From: JBOHUX01 sp050734915
GTDB lineage: Bacteria > Chloroflexota > Dormibacteria > Dormibacterales > Dormibacteraceae
Assembly: GCA_050734915.1 (NCBI GenBank)
Contig: JBOHUX010000054.1
Coordinates: 1-13,533 of the forward strand
Direction of reading: 5' to 3'
DNA length: 13,533 nucleotides
A program made the position numbers and the translations under genes. Each line of letters begins with the position of its first letter. Positions within the stretch are counted from its first letter, which is position 1. A model generated the notes under the pieces. The model had not been told where the DNA came from. It made no database searches and saw only the letters and a list, made by a program, of their open reading frames with translations. Positions 7,244-13,533 of the stretch are shown piece by piece.

Positions 7244-8327
7244 TGCCCTCGGTGATGCACCGCACGAGAGCTGTCCCCATCAGCGCGGCGGAGAAGGGGC
7301 TGGCCTCCACGGAGGTGATGATGACCTGCCCACGCCCGCCCACGCCCGCCAGCAGGGCCGCCCGCCGGGCGGGGTCGAGCTCGGACAGGACATCGTCCAA
7401 AAGCAATACGGGAGGGGCGCCTGTCCGGGCCATGATGAGGTCCGCCTCGGCGAGCTTGAGACTGACCACCGCCGTCCTCTGCTGGCCCTGGGAGGCGAAG
7501 CTCCGGGCATCCTCGCCATTGAGCACGATCGCGACGTCGTCGCGATGGGGTCCGATCCCAGACACGCCGCGGCGGAGATCTTCCGGCCGGGATTTTTGCA
7601 CAGCCTCCAGCAGCCCTTCCGGTGGGCCCTGGTAGAGGAGCCTCAGCTCCTCCCCGCCCGAGATGGCGCGGTGGCTGGCGGCGGCCAGCGGCTCCAGCTC
7701 GGCCACGGCGGTCGCGCGCGCCATCGCGATCCGGCGGCCGATGGTGGCCAGCTCCAGATCCCAGACGTCGAGATCGGCAGGGGGGCGATCGCCGGCGGCC
7801 ACCTGCTTCAGGAGCGAGTTCCGCTGCTCGAGCACCCGCCGGTACCCGCTCAGATCGCGGGCATGGCCGGCCTCGATCTGGACCAGCAGCTCGTTGAGAA
7901 GCCGCCGGCGGTGATCCGGGCCCGACTTGACCAGGTCGAGATCGTCAGGCCAGAAGAGCGTGACTCGAAGATGCCCAGGGAGGTCCACCGCCCGCCTGGG
8001 CAACCCGTTGACACGAATCGTGCGCCGCGCCCTCTCCCCGTCGGCCCGGACGGAGATCTCGATCCGGTGGCCCTGCGACCGGCCTTGATCGGGCGGGGGT
8101 CCCTCCACCGATCCCTCGATCCGGGCCTCGGAGGCCACGGGTCCGATCAGCTCCGACTCCCGGCGGGCCCTTGGTGAGGAGGAGAGCGCGAGCAGCGCGA
8201 CGGATTCCAAGAGGTTGGTCTTACCCTGCGCGTTCCGGCCCAGGAAGACGTTCAGGCCGGGGCTCAGCTCGAGGTCGAGGCGGGCGTAGTTTCGGTAGTT
8301 GCGAAGACTCAGCAGGCTCAGGCGCAC
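7224..8327 (-). CDS. recF: DNA replication/repair protein RecF
   Basis: 367 residues, the normal RecF length. N-terminal LSLRNYRNYARLDLEL is the canonical RecF opening. Walker A GRNAQGKT is at 30-37, the ABC signature SQGQQRTAVVSLKLAEA starts near 279, and Walker B VLLLDDVLSELD is at about 307-318. RecF is an SMC-like ATPase that, with RecO and RecR, loads RecA at single-strand gaps. The start is GTG 8327, only 7 nt after the dnaN stop; a strong SD is not obvious, so translation may be coupled to dnaN. The 3' end overlaps dciA. Identification is secure. Confidence 0.96.
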   Translation of the reverse strand: MRLSLLSLRNYRNYARLDLELSPGLNVFLGRNAQGKTNLLESVALLALSSSPRARRESELIGPVASEARIEGSVEGPPPDQGRSQGHRIEISVRADGERARRTIRVNGLPRRAVDLPGHLRVTLFWPDDLDLVKSGPDHRRRLLNELLVQIEAGHARDLSGYRRVLEQRNSLLKQVAAGDRPPADLDVWDLELATIGRRIAMARATAVAELEPLAAASHRAISGGEELRLLYQGPPEGLLEAVQKSRPEDLRRGVSGIGPHRDDVAIVLNGEDARSFASQGQQRTAVVSLKLAEADLIMARTGAPPVLLLDDVLSELDPARRAALLAGVGGRGQVIITSVEASPFSAALMGTALVRCITEGSVAACA

Positions 8328-8334
8328 ACCGGGA

Positions 8335-9450
8335 TTACATCGCCACCCGGACCGGCATGATCACATACATGTAATCGTCGCTGCCGGGCGTCTTGATGAC
8401 GCCTGGGCTGAGTGGACCGTCGAGCTGGAACTCCACCCGGTCGCCGCCCAGCGCCGTCAGCGAGTCGAGCAGGTAGCGGGCATTGAACGCGATCAGGATC
8501 TCCGACCCCTCGACGCTCGCCGCCACATCGGCCCGGCTGTCGCCGACCTCGTTGGTCATCGCGGACAGGGACAGCACCCCCTCCGCCGCGCGCAGCCGGA
8601 CGACGTTGGCGCTGTCGCGCGCGAAGAGCGCCACCGACTTCAGCGTCTGGCTCAGCTCCGCGATCGGAGCCTGGACGCTGGTGGAGCTCTTTTTGGGGAT
8701 GACCTGTGAATAGTTGGGGTAGGTTCCGTCGATGAGGCGTGAGGTCACCTCCGAAGCGCCGGCCCGGAAGAAGACCTGGTTGCGAGCCTGGGCGACCACG
8801 ATCTCCAGCTCGCCGACCTCGCCGCGGAACACCCTCGAGAACTCGGTCAGGGCGCGGGCGGGGACGATCAGGCTCGCCTCCAACCCGTCCGCCTGGCTGG
8901 CGCGCAGCGTCCGCACGGCAAGGCGGTGGCCATCGGTCGCCGCCAGCGTCTGGGTATGGCCCTCGATCCTCAGCAGGATGCCGGTGAGCACCGGGCGCGC
9001 CTCGTCTGTGGAGGCGGCTACCTCGGTCTGCTCGATGGCGAGCAGCATGTCCTCGAGGGGGATGCTGAGCCGGTCGCCGCCATCCGGACGCGGACCGGGC
9101 GGGAACTCGTCTGCCTCGATGCACTTGACGTGGGTGTCGAAGCGGGCGCAGCGAAGGCTGAGCATCTGCGTCGCCTCATCGACCGACAGCTCCAAGTCCT
9201 GTTCGGGAAGGCTGGCCACGAAGTCCGTCAGGAGGCGGGCGGGAGCCGTGGTGCGGCCCTCCTCGATGACCACGGTGGGGACCACCTTGCGGATGCTGAT
9301 CTCGAGGTTGGTGGCCGTCAGCGCCAGTCCCCCTTCGGTGGTCTCGAGCAGGATGTTGTTGAGGATGGGCAGCGTCGTCCTGGTCGAGATGGCGCGCGAC
9401 ACGACCTGGAGGGCCTGGCCGAGGGCGCCGGGAGAACATGTCAATTTCAA
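8335..9450 (-). CDS. dnaN: DNA polymerase III beta sliding clamp, TTG start
   Basis: 371 residues from TTG 9450. The start LKLTCSPGALGQALQVVSRAISTRTTLPILNNIL is the typical clamp N-terminus (family: MKFTV...L...L..VSRAVS.R.TLPIL.NIL), and the end YMYVIMPVRVAM is the typical clamp C-terminus. The protein forms a ring around DNA and tethers polymerase III and repair enzymes. A GTG at 9480 in the same frame would add ten residues absent from the family, while TTG 9450 has a perfect AAGGAG 6 nt upstream; TTG is therefore chosen. It is separated from dnaA by 255 bp, with a possible promoter of its own, and is 7 nt ahead of recF. Confidence 0.96.
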   Translation of the reverse strand: MKLTCSPGALGQALQVVSRAISTRTTLPILNNILLETTEGGLALTATNLEISIRKVVPTVVIEEGRTTAPARLLTDFVASLPEQDLELSVDEATQMLSLRCARFDTHVKCIEADEFPPGPRPDGGDRLSIPLEDMLLAIEQTEVAASTDEARPVLTGILLRIEGHTQTLAATDGHRLAVRTLRASQADGLEASLIVPARALTEFSRVFRGEVGELEIVVAQARNQVFFRAGASEVTSRLIDGTYPNYSQVIPKKSSTSVQAPIAELSQTLKSVALFARDSANVVRLRAAEGVLSLSAMTNEVGDSRADVAASVEGSEILIAFNARYLLDSLTALGGDRVEFQLDGPLSPGVIKTPGSDDYMYVIMPVRVAM

Positions 9451-9456
9451 GGCAGG

Positions 9457-9462
9457 CTCCTT
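9457..9462 (-). promoter_or_regulatory. Shine-Dalgarno that fixes the dnaN TTG start
   Basis: AAGGAG on the minus strand, 6 nt from TTG 9450. Its spacing supports TTG over the longer GTG 9480 start. Confidence 0.8.
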
Positions 9463-9530
9463 GTGCCCATCAGAAGACACTCACTACTTACCTGGAAGTC
9501 AGCCGCCGTAGCAGTAGGCCCTGTTGAGAC

Positions 9531-9539
9531 TGTGGATTC
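9531..9539 (+). promoter_or_regulatory. weak DnaA box in the dnaA-dnaN spacer
   Basis: TGTGGATTC matches 7 of 9 bases of TGTGGATAA. It lies between the possible dnaN promoter and the dnaN start. Confidence 0.4.
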
Positions 9540-9572
9540 CGAATTCGAGACGAACCTGGCCTGAAGGTGGAA

Positions 9573-9600
9573 AGCATAGTGTAAAGCGCACCCCATCCAA
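9573..9600 (-). promoter_or_regulatory. possible dnaN promoter
   Basis: On the minus strand TTGGAT (9600-9595) and TATGCT (9578-9573) are separated by 16 bp, inside a locally AT-richer part of the 255-bp dnaA-dnaN spacer. The -35 match is poor. If real, it gives a leader of about 115 nt before TTG 9450. Confidence 0.35.
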
Positions 9601-9682
9601 GCCCGGTCTGGTGGCAAGGTAGGGGAGAAATCGGACGCCTATGGGAAGCGCACAGGTCCGCGGCGGGTTGTGCACCGAGCGC

Positions 9683-9691
9683 TGTGGATGG
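9683..9691 (+). promoter_or_regulatory. weak DnaA box just downstream of dnaA
   Basis: TGTGGATGG matches 7 of 9 bases of the DnaA box TGTGGATAA, 15 bp beyond the dnaA stop codon. With the 9531 site it could form a second small DnaA-binding cluster flanking dnaA. Confidence 0.4.
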
Positions 9692-9705
9692 ACATGACGC
9701 TCTCC

Positions 9706-11070
<1,365 letters not shown>

Positions 11071-11076
11071 CCAGCT

Positions 11077-11081
11077 CTCCC
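11077..11081 (-). promoter_or_regulatory. Shine-Dalgarno that fixes the dnaA TTG start
   Basis: GGGAG on the minus strand, 6 nt upstream of TTG 11070. Confidence 0.75.
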
Positions 11082-11111
11082 GAGGGTGGTCGGAGTGCCC
11101 GAGGCCGTACC

Positions 11112-11120
11112 TGTGGAGAA
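11112..11120 (+). promoter_or_regulatory. DnaA box, one mismatch
   Basis: TGTGGAGAA, 8 of 9 matches to TGTGGATAA, about 40 bp upstream of the dnaA start codon. Confidence 0.55.
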
Positions 11121-11269
11121 CCCCTGCACAAAGTGCCCGATGGCGGCGAATGGGCATCGTCCCGGGCGGGCGGGGAAACCGGCGGGGACACGGGCGGCTC
11201 CCCGCCCGGATCTCTGTGGAAGGACTGTGGAGGCCGGGCGGCAAAGTCCACCGCGCCCGGTGCGCAGCT

Positions 11270-11278
11270 TGTGGATAA
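11270..11278 (+). promoter_or_regulatory. perfect DnaA box
   Basis: TGTGGATAA, an exact consensus DnaA box (TTATCCACA on the minus strand). Confidence 0.85.
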
Positions 11279-11406
11279 GTTCGGGGGAGTGGAACCCCTT
11301 TGTTCCGTCCGCCCTCAGCTCCGGCTTGCCACCGCGACGTCCGGGCAGTCGGGCCGAGAGGCAGGTGATCCGTCTCACCCCCAAGCTCTGGCTCCTGTGC
11401 AACCTA

Positions 11407-11415
11407 TGTGGAAAA
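11407..11415 (+). promoter_or_regulatory. DnaA box, one mismatch
   Basis: TGTGGAAAA, 8 of 9 matches, same orientation as the 11270 box. Confidence 0.55.
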
Positions 11416-11486
11416 GGCGAGCCGCCCTGCTCCCAATGTGGGATTCCCTTCCAGCTCGCGCCTTCCGATGAAATTTACGAGCGGAC

Positions 11487-11495
11487 TTATCCACA
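11487..11495 (+). promoter_or_regulatory. perfect DnaA box, inverted relative to the others
   Basis: TTATCCACA, exact consensus, in the opposite orientation to the 11270 box and embedded in locally AT-richer sequence. Confidence 0.85.
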
Positions 11496-11693
11496 AATGG
11501 GCACAACCCCGGGGGAGAATGGGTACATCGACGCGTGCTGCGACGTTGAGCTTGAAAACGACGGGTCATCCCCGCCCCGGTCCGCTTCGGGTTGTGATCC
11601 TAGCAGAGGCCCAAGGCCGGCACAAGGCAGCATCTGGGCTGATTTGGTGATAGACGATGAGTGTCGTTTGGACGTGCTTGAACTCGAAGTGGC

Positions 11694-11699
11694 TATACT
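11694..11699 (+). promoter_or_regulatory. probable -10 element of the rpmH promoter
   Basis: TATACT matches the -10 consensus TATAAT at 5 of 6 positions in an AT-richer patch. The only -35-like hexamers are badly spaced: TTGGAC at 11668-11673 (20 bp) and TTGAAC at 11678-11683 (10 bp). Transcription would begin near 11706, giving a leader of roughly 80 nt. It lies downstream of the in-frame ATG 11657, which argues against that ATG as the rpmH start. Confidence 0.45.
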
Positions 11700-11775
11700 C
11701 TGCGGGTTCTGGCCGCCTCCCCGGAGAACCCCGTCCAGCTCGGCGGTCCGGCGGTCCCCCGAGACGTCCACGCCA

Positions 11776-11782
11776 AGAGAGG
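11776..11782 (+). promoter_or_regulatory. Shine-Dalgarno pointing to an ATC start for rpmH
   Basis: AGAGAGG, 6 nt upstream of ATC 11789, the same spacing as for dnaA and dnaN. Confidence 0.7.
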
Positions 11783-11788
11783 TCCCTC

Positions 11789-11926
11789 ATCAAGCGCACG
11801 TATCAGCCCAAGAAGCGCTATCGGCGCCGCGTCCACGGCTTCCTCCGCCGGATGAGCAGCCCGGCCGGCGCCCGAGTGCTCCGCGACCGGCGCCGCAAGG
11901 GGCGCCGGCTGCTGACCTCGCGCTAG
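11789..11926 (+). CDS. rpmH: 50S ribosomal protein L34, apparent ATC start
   Basis: From ATC 11789 the product is 45 residues: initiator, then KRTYQPKKRYRRRVHGF and LRRMSSPAGARVLRDRRRKG, ending RRLLTSR. This matches the full-length L34 family (about 44-47 residues, opening MKRTYQP) with ATC exactly where the family has its start methionine. No ATG, GTG or TTG lies in frame between TTG 11678 and 11789. The frame is open back to ATG 11657, but using it would add a 44-residue tail, begin upstream of the apparent promoter -10 and ignore the SD at 11776-11782. CTC 11786 is a less well-spaced alternative. L34 is a basic large-subunit protein. Identity is certain; the start is the open question. Confidence 0.93.
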   Translation: MKRTYQPKKRYRRRVHGFLRRMSSPAGARVLRDRRRKGRRLLTSR

Positions 11927-12155
11927 GAGCCTGCCCCGGAATGACGGGGAGAGATTGGGTGCCCAGGTGCGCCTGTCCGGGGTCCCCGCGGAATCGCCAG
12001 ATTGCCGGGGGTGGGAGGTGGTAGGTGGCGACGAGGACCGGAGCCCGCGTGATCGAGGTCCCCGGGCGACGATCGGAGGCCGACGCCGTGGATGGCGTGC
12101 AGGGGCGCCGAAGACCCGTCGATATTCGGAATCACTCATCTAGGCGGCCGGCGGC
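11927..12155 (+). other. 229-bp rpmH-rnpA spacer without a recognised gene
   Basis: rpmH and rnpA usually nearly abut or overlap, so this gap is long. It contains a small CCCCG-GAATGA-CGGGG hairpin just after rpmH (about 11935-11949). A 62-codon open frame from TTG 11955 to TAG 12143 lies in the same frame as rnpA, with GGGGAG 3 nt ahead. Its composition by codon position does not look coding, and its arginine/glycine-rich product resembles nothing known to me. No promoter or terminator with a U-tract is evident. Confidence 0.4.
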
Positions 12156-12509
12156 GTGCAGAAGCGGCACCGGATCGTCAGGGGCCAGGACTTCCAGCGT
12201 GTGATGTCGGGCAGCCGGGTCCATGCCGGCCATGGCCTGGTCGCCTTCGCCAGGCCACGGGTAGAAGGCCCGACCAGGGTTGGGGTCACCAGCAGCCGGC
12301 GGGTCAAGGGCGCCGTGGCCCGGAATCGCGCCCGCCGGCGCCTGCGCGAGGTGGCGCGCCTCCACCTCCTGGGGGGTGATTCGCCGCTCCGGGGAACGGG
12401 AATAGCCTATGACGTGGTGCTCATCGCGCGACCGGAGGCGCTGGCGCTCCCGTTTGCGGCCCTGGCCGCGGAGGTGATCGCGTTCCGCAAGCGGCTGGAG
12501 TCGGGATGA
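12156..12509 (+). CDS. rnpA: ribonuclease P protein component
   Basis: 117 residues from GTG 12156. The opening QKRHRIVRGQDFQRVM corresponds to the family's LPKRHRL...DFRRV, and RVGVTSSRRVKGAVARNRARRRLREVAR (about 41-68) contains the RNR motif that contacts RNase P RNA. The protein assists the catalytic RNA in 5' maturation of pre-tRNA. The start is fixed by homology; AGGCGG lies 8-9 nt upstream. Its TGA overlaps the yidD ATG (ATGA), indicating coupling. The separation from rpmH is unusually large. Confidence 0.94.
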   Translation: MQKRHRIVRGQDFQRVMSGSRVHAGHGLVAFARPRVEGPTRVGVTSSRRVKGAVARNRARRRLREVARLHLLGGDSPLRGTGIAYDVVLIARPEALALPFAALAAEVIAFRKRLESG

Positions 12510-12730
12510 CCAAGCTGCTGCTGCTCGCCGTCCGCGGATACCAGCTGACACTCTCCCGCCTCCTCGGGAGCAGCTGCCGGTACTATCCCTCCTGCTCCCA
12601 CTACACTTACGAGGCCATATCCCGTCACGGCTGGCTCAGGGGCAGCTATCTGGGCGTGCGTCGCATCTTGAGATGCAATCCATTCTTCAAGGGCGGCTAC
12701 GACCCGGTCCCCGACGGCCGTGCTCGATGA
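12506..12730 (+). CDS. yidD: membrane protein insertion efficiency factor YidD
   Basis: 74 residues, typical for this short family. YQLTLSRLLGSSCRYYPSCSHYTYEAISRHG contains the diagnostic CRYxPSCSxY cysteine motif, followed by GVRRILRCNPFFKGGYDPVP, the family's characteristic RCNPxxxGGxDPVP. YidD is a small amphipathic membrane-associated protein thought to assist YidC-dependent insertion. The ATG is in an ATGA overlap with rnpA. Another ATG at 12727 overlaps its own TGA but opens a frame of only 17 codons. Confidence 0.95.
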   Translation: MTKLLLLAVRGYQLTLSRLLGSSCRYYPSCSHYTYEAISRHGWLRGSYLGVRRILRCNPFFKGGYDPVPDGRAR

Positions 12731-12768
12731 CGTCGACGATGCCTGTGGGCGGCGGAGCGCACTGGCCC

Positions 12769-12774
12769 GGAGAG
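12769..12774 (+). promoter_or_regulatory. Shine-Dalgarno pointing to an ATC start for yidC
   Basis: GGAGAG, 7 nt upstream of ATC 12782. No ATG, GTG or TTG in the yidC frame lies at a useful distance. Confidence 0.6.
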
Positions 12775-12781
12775 ATCTGAA

Positions 12782-13533
12782 ATCGGCAACCTGAAGAGCG
12801 CCCTGGACGTTTTCAAGCCCATCCACACCCTGTGGTGGGACATCTTCGGGGTGCCCATCACCTGGGGTCTCGACCTCCTCGACCGTGCCTTCAACGGCGT
12901 GCCCGTGCTCCAGACGATCGGTGCATTCGGGCTGGCGGTGATCATCCTCACGATCATCATCCGCGGCGTGCTCTCGCCCCTCTACCACTTCCAGATCGCC
13001 CAGAGCCGGAAGACGATGCAACAGCAACGCAAGCTGGGCCCCGAGCTGGCGGGGCTCAAGAAGCGGTACAAGGGCGACCAGCAGAAGCTGACCCAGGAGA
13101 CGATGAAGCTCTACAAGGAGCAGGGCGTGAACCCGCTCGGGCAGCTTTCAGGCTGCCTACCCGCGCTCCTCCAGATGCCGATCCTGATCGCGCTCTACTA
13201 CGCCTTCCGCGGGGCCGCCAGCTCGAGCTACTTCGGCTCCCACCCCCATTTCCTGTTCATCCCGAACCTCAACGTGCTGCCCTCCACCAGCGTTCTCATC
13301 CACGGACTGCCGATCCCGACCATCCCCTACCTGGTGGTACCGATCCTGGCCGCGGCGACCACCTTCGTCCAGTCCAAGATGATGCAGCAGGCTCCCAATC
13401 CCCTCGCCACCGAACAGGAGCAGCAGCAGCAGCAAATGATGAAAACCATGCTGCTCCTGATGCCGCTGATGATCTTCTACTTCGCCGTCGTCACCCCCGC
13501 CGCTCTGGGCCTGTACTGGTTCGTCTCCAACTG
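12782..13533 (+). CDS. yidC: membrane insertase YidC/Oxa1 family, apparent ATC start, 3' end outside window
   Basis: 250 residues are visible from ATC 12782. First membrane segment about 47-60 (GAFGLAVIILTIII) is followed by R61, the conserved hydrophilic-groove arginine. A basic cytoplasmic coiled-coil-like hairpin follows (about 70-115, KYKGDQQK-type pattern RYKGDQQKLTQETMKLYKEQGVNP). Then GCLPALLQMPILIALYYAF (124-142), a further segment about 180-197, a glutamine-rich loop (211-218), and MPLMIFYFAVVTPAALGLYW at the window end. No lipoprotein signal or large periplasmic domain is present. The frame upstream to the yidD stop (12728-12730) has no ATG, GTG or TTG; the first is GTG 12851, well inside the conserved N-terminal part. 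ATC 12782 has GGAGAG 7 nt upstream. The alternative is ATG 12727 joined by a one-base frameshift near 12778. Confidence 0.93.
   Translation, partial: MGNLKSALDVFKPIHTLWWDIFGVPITWGLDLLDRAFNGVPVLQTIGAFGLAVIILTIIIRGVLSPLYHFQIAQSRKTMQQQRKLGPELAGLKKRYKGDQQKLTQETMKLYKEQGVNPLGQLSGCLPALLQMPILIALYYAFRGAASSSYFGSHPHFLFIPNLNVLPSTSVLIHGLPIPTIPYLVVPILAAATTFVQSKMMQQAPNPLATEQEQQQQQMMKTMLLLMPLMIFYFAVVTPAALGLYWFVSN

Larger units (their letters stand above)
11107..11500. other. probable replication origin oriC (DnaA-box cluster)
   Basis: The dnaA-rpmH spacer contains two perfect DnaA boxes (11270-11278 and 11487-11495) and near matches at 11112-11120 (TGTGGAGAA, 8/9), 11407-11415 (TGTGGAAAA, 8/9), 11215-11223 (TGTGGAAGG, 7/9) and 11226-11234 (TGTGGAGGC, weak). 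The left boxes point one way and the 11487 box the other. The locally AT-richer 11466-11500 segment, overlapping the last perfect box, and the stretch 11640-11700 are candidate unwinding elements; neither is strongly AT-rich. All genes to the left up to 4104 run left and all genes to the right run right, as expected for bidirectional replication from here. The rest of the spacer to about 11650 shows no gene with coding-like composition. Confidence 0.8.

Noticed and set aside
11071..11244. 58-residue N-terminal extension of DnaA from GTG 11244.
   Set aside because: DnaA domain I begins exactly at TTG 11070, which has an SD at 6 nt; the extension is unlike DnaA and translates DnaA boxes.
11365..11560. 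Open frame in the origin with a zinc-ribbon-like CNLC...CSQC pattern.
   Set aside because: The cysteine codons coincide with TGTGG-type DnaA-box sequences, GC at third positions is lower than in neighbouring genes, the frame continues through the rpmH region as a shadow, and no credible end or homologue is apparent.
11657..11788. 44-residue N-terminal extension of L34 from ATG 11657.
   Set aside because: L34 is conserved from the KRTYQP start; the extension overlaps a promoter-like -10 and lacks any family resemblance.

Overview
This is a high-GC, tightly packed bacterial chromosome segment containing the replication origin neighbourhood. The signature order is dnaA-dnaN-recF-dciA leaving the origin on the minus strand and rpmH-rnpA-yidD-yidC leaving it on the plus strand. 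The very high GC content, scarcity of ATG start codons, MGDG-synthase-like glycosyltransferase, and yidC without an obvious signal peptide or large periplasmic domain fit an uncultured Terrabacteria lineage such as Chloroflexota or Dormibacterota. That placement is an inference; no 16S rRNA gene is present.

Layout. Positions 1-915 (+) hold the 3' part of a TolB/WD40-like beta-propeller gene, tail-to-tail with a GT4 glycosyltransferase (879-2168, -). A divergent gap of about 190 bp follows, containing a 9-bp inverted repeat. Next come a doubly anchored monohaem cytochrome c (2363-2932, +) and, overlapping its stop codon, an MGDG synthase/UgtP-type glycosyltransferase (2929-4134, +). This converges with the end of a long minus-strand replication/repair operon. 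Read in its own direction that operon is dnaA (11070-9706), a 255-bp spacer, dnaN (9450-8335), recF (8327-7224), dciA (7243-6929), and a UvrD-type helicase fused to an Fe-S PD-(D/E)XK nuclease (6932-4104). The helicase-nuclease occupies the place where gyrB often lies. The dnaA-rpmH spacer holds two perfect and several near-perfect DnaA boxes and is the likely oriC. To its right are rpmH, an unexplained 229-bp gap, rnpA, yidD (ATGA overlap) and the start of yidC, cut by the window end.

How the genes work together. DnaA, the beta clamp, RecF, DciA (replicative helicase loader) and the helicase-nuclease form a replication/recombination block transcribed away from the origin. RpmH, RnpA, YidD and YidC form the classic ribosome/RNase P/membrane-insertion block on the other side.

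The most unusual signal is translation initiation. Of twelve genes whose start lies in the window, only the cytochrome and yidD appear to begin with ATG. dnaA and dnaN use TTG with well-placed Shine-Dalgarno (SD) sequences. Four genes (rpmH, yidC, the helicase-nuclease and the MGDG-type glycosyltransferase) have no ATG, GTG or TTG upstream of their conserved N-termini, or none at a credible position. For rpmH and yidC the best site is ATC with an SD 6-7 nt upstream. For the other two it is a CTG that overlaps the previous stop codon as CTGA. Recurrent sequencing error is the main competing explanation, but the pattern is consistent enough to test.
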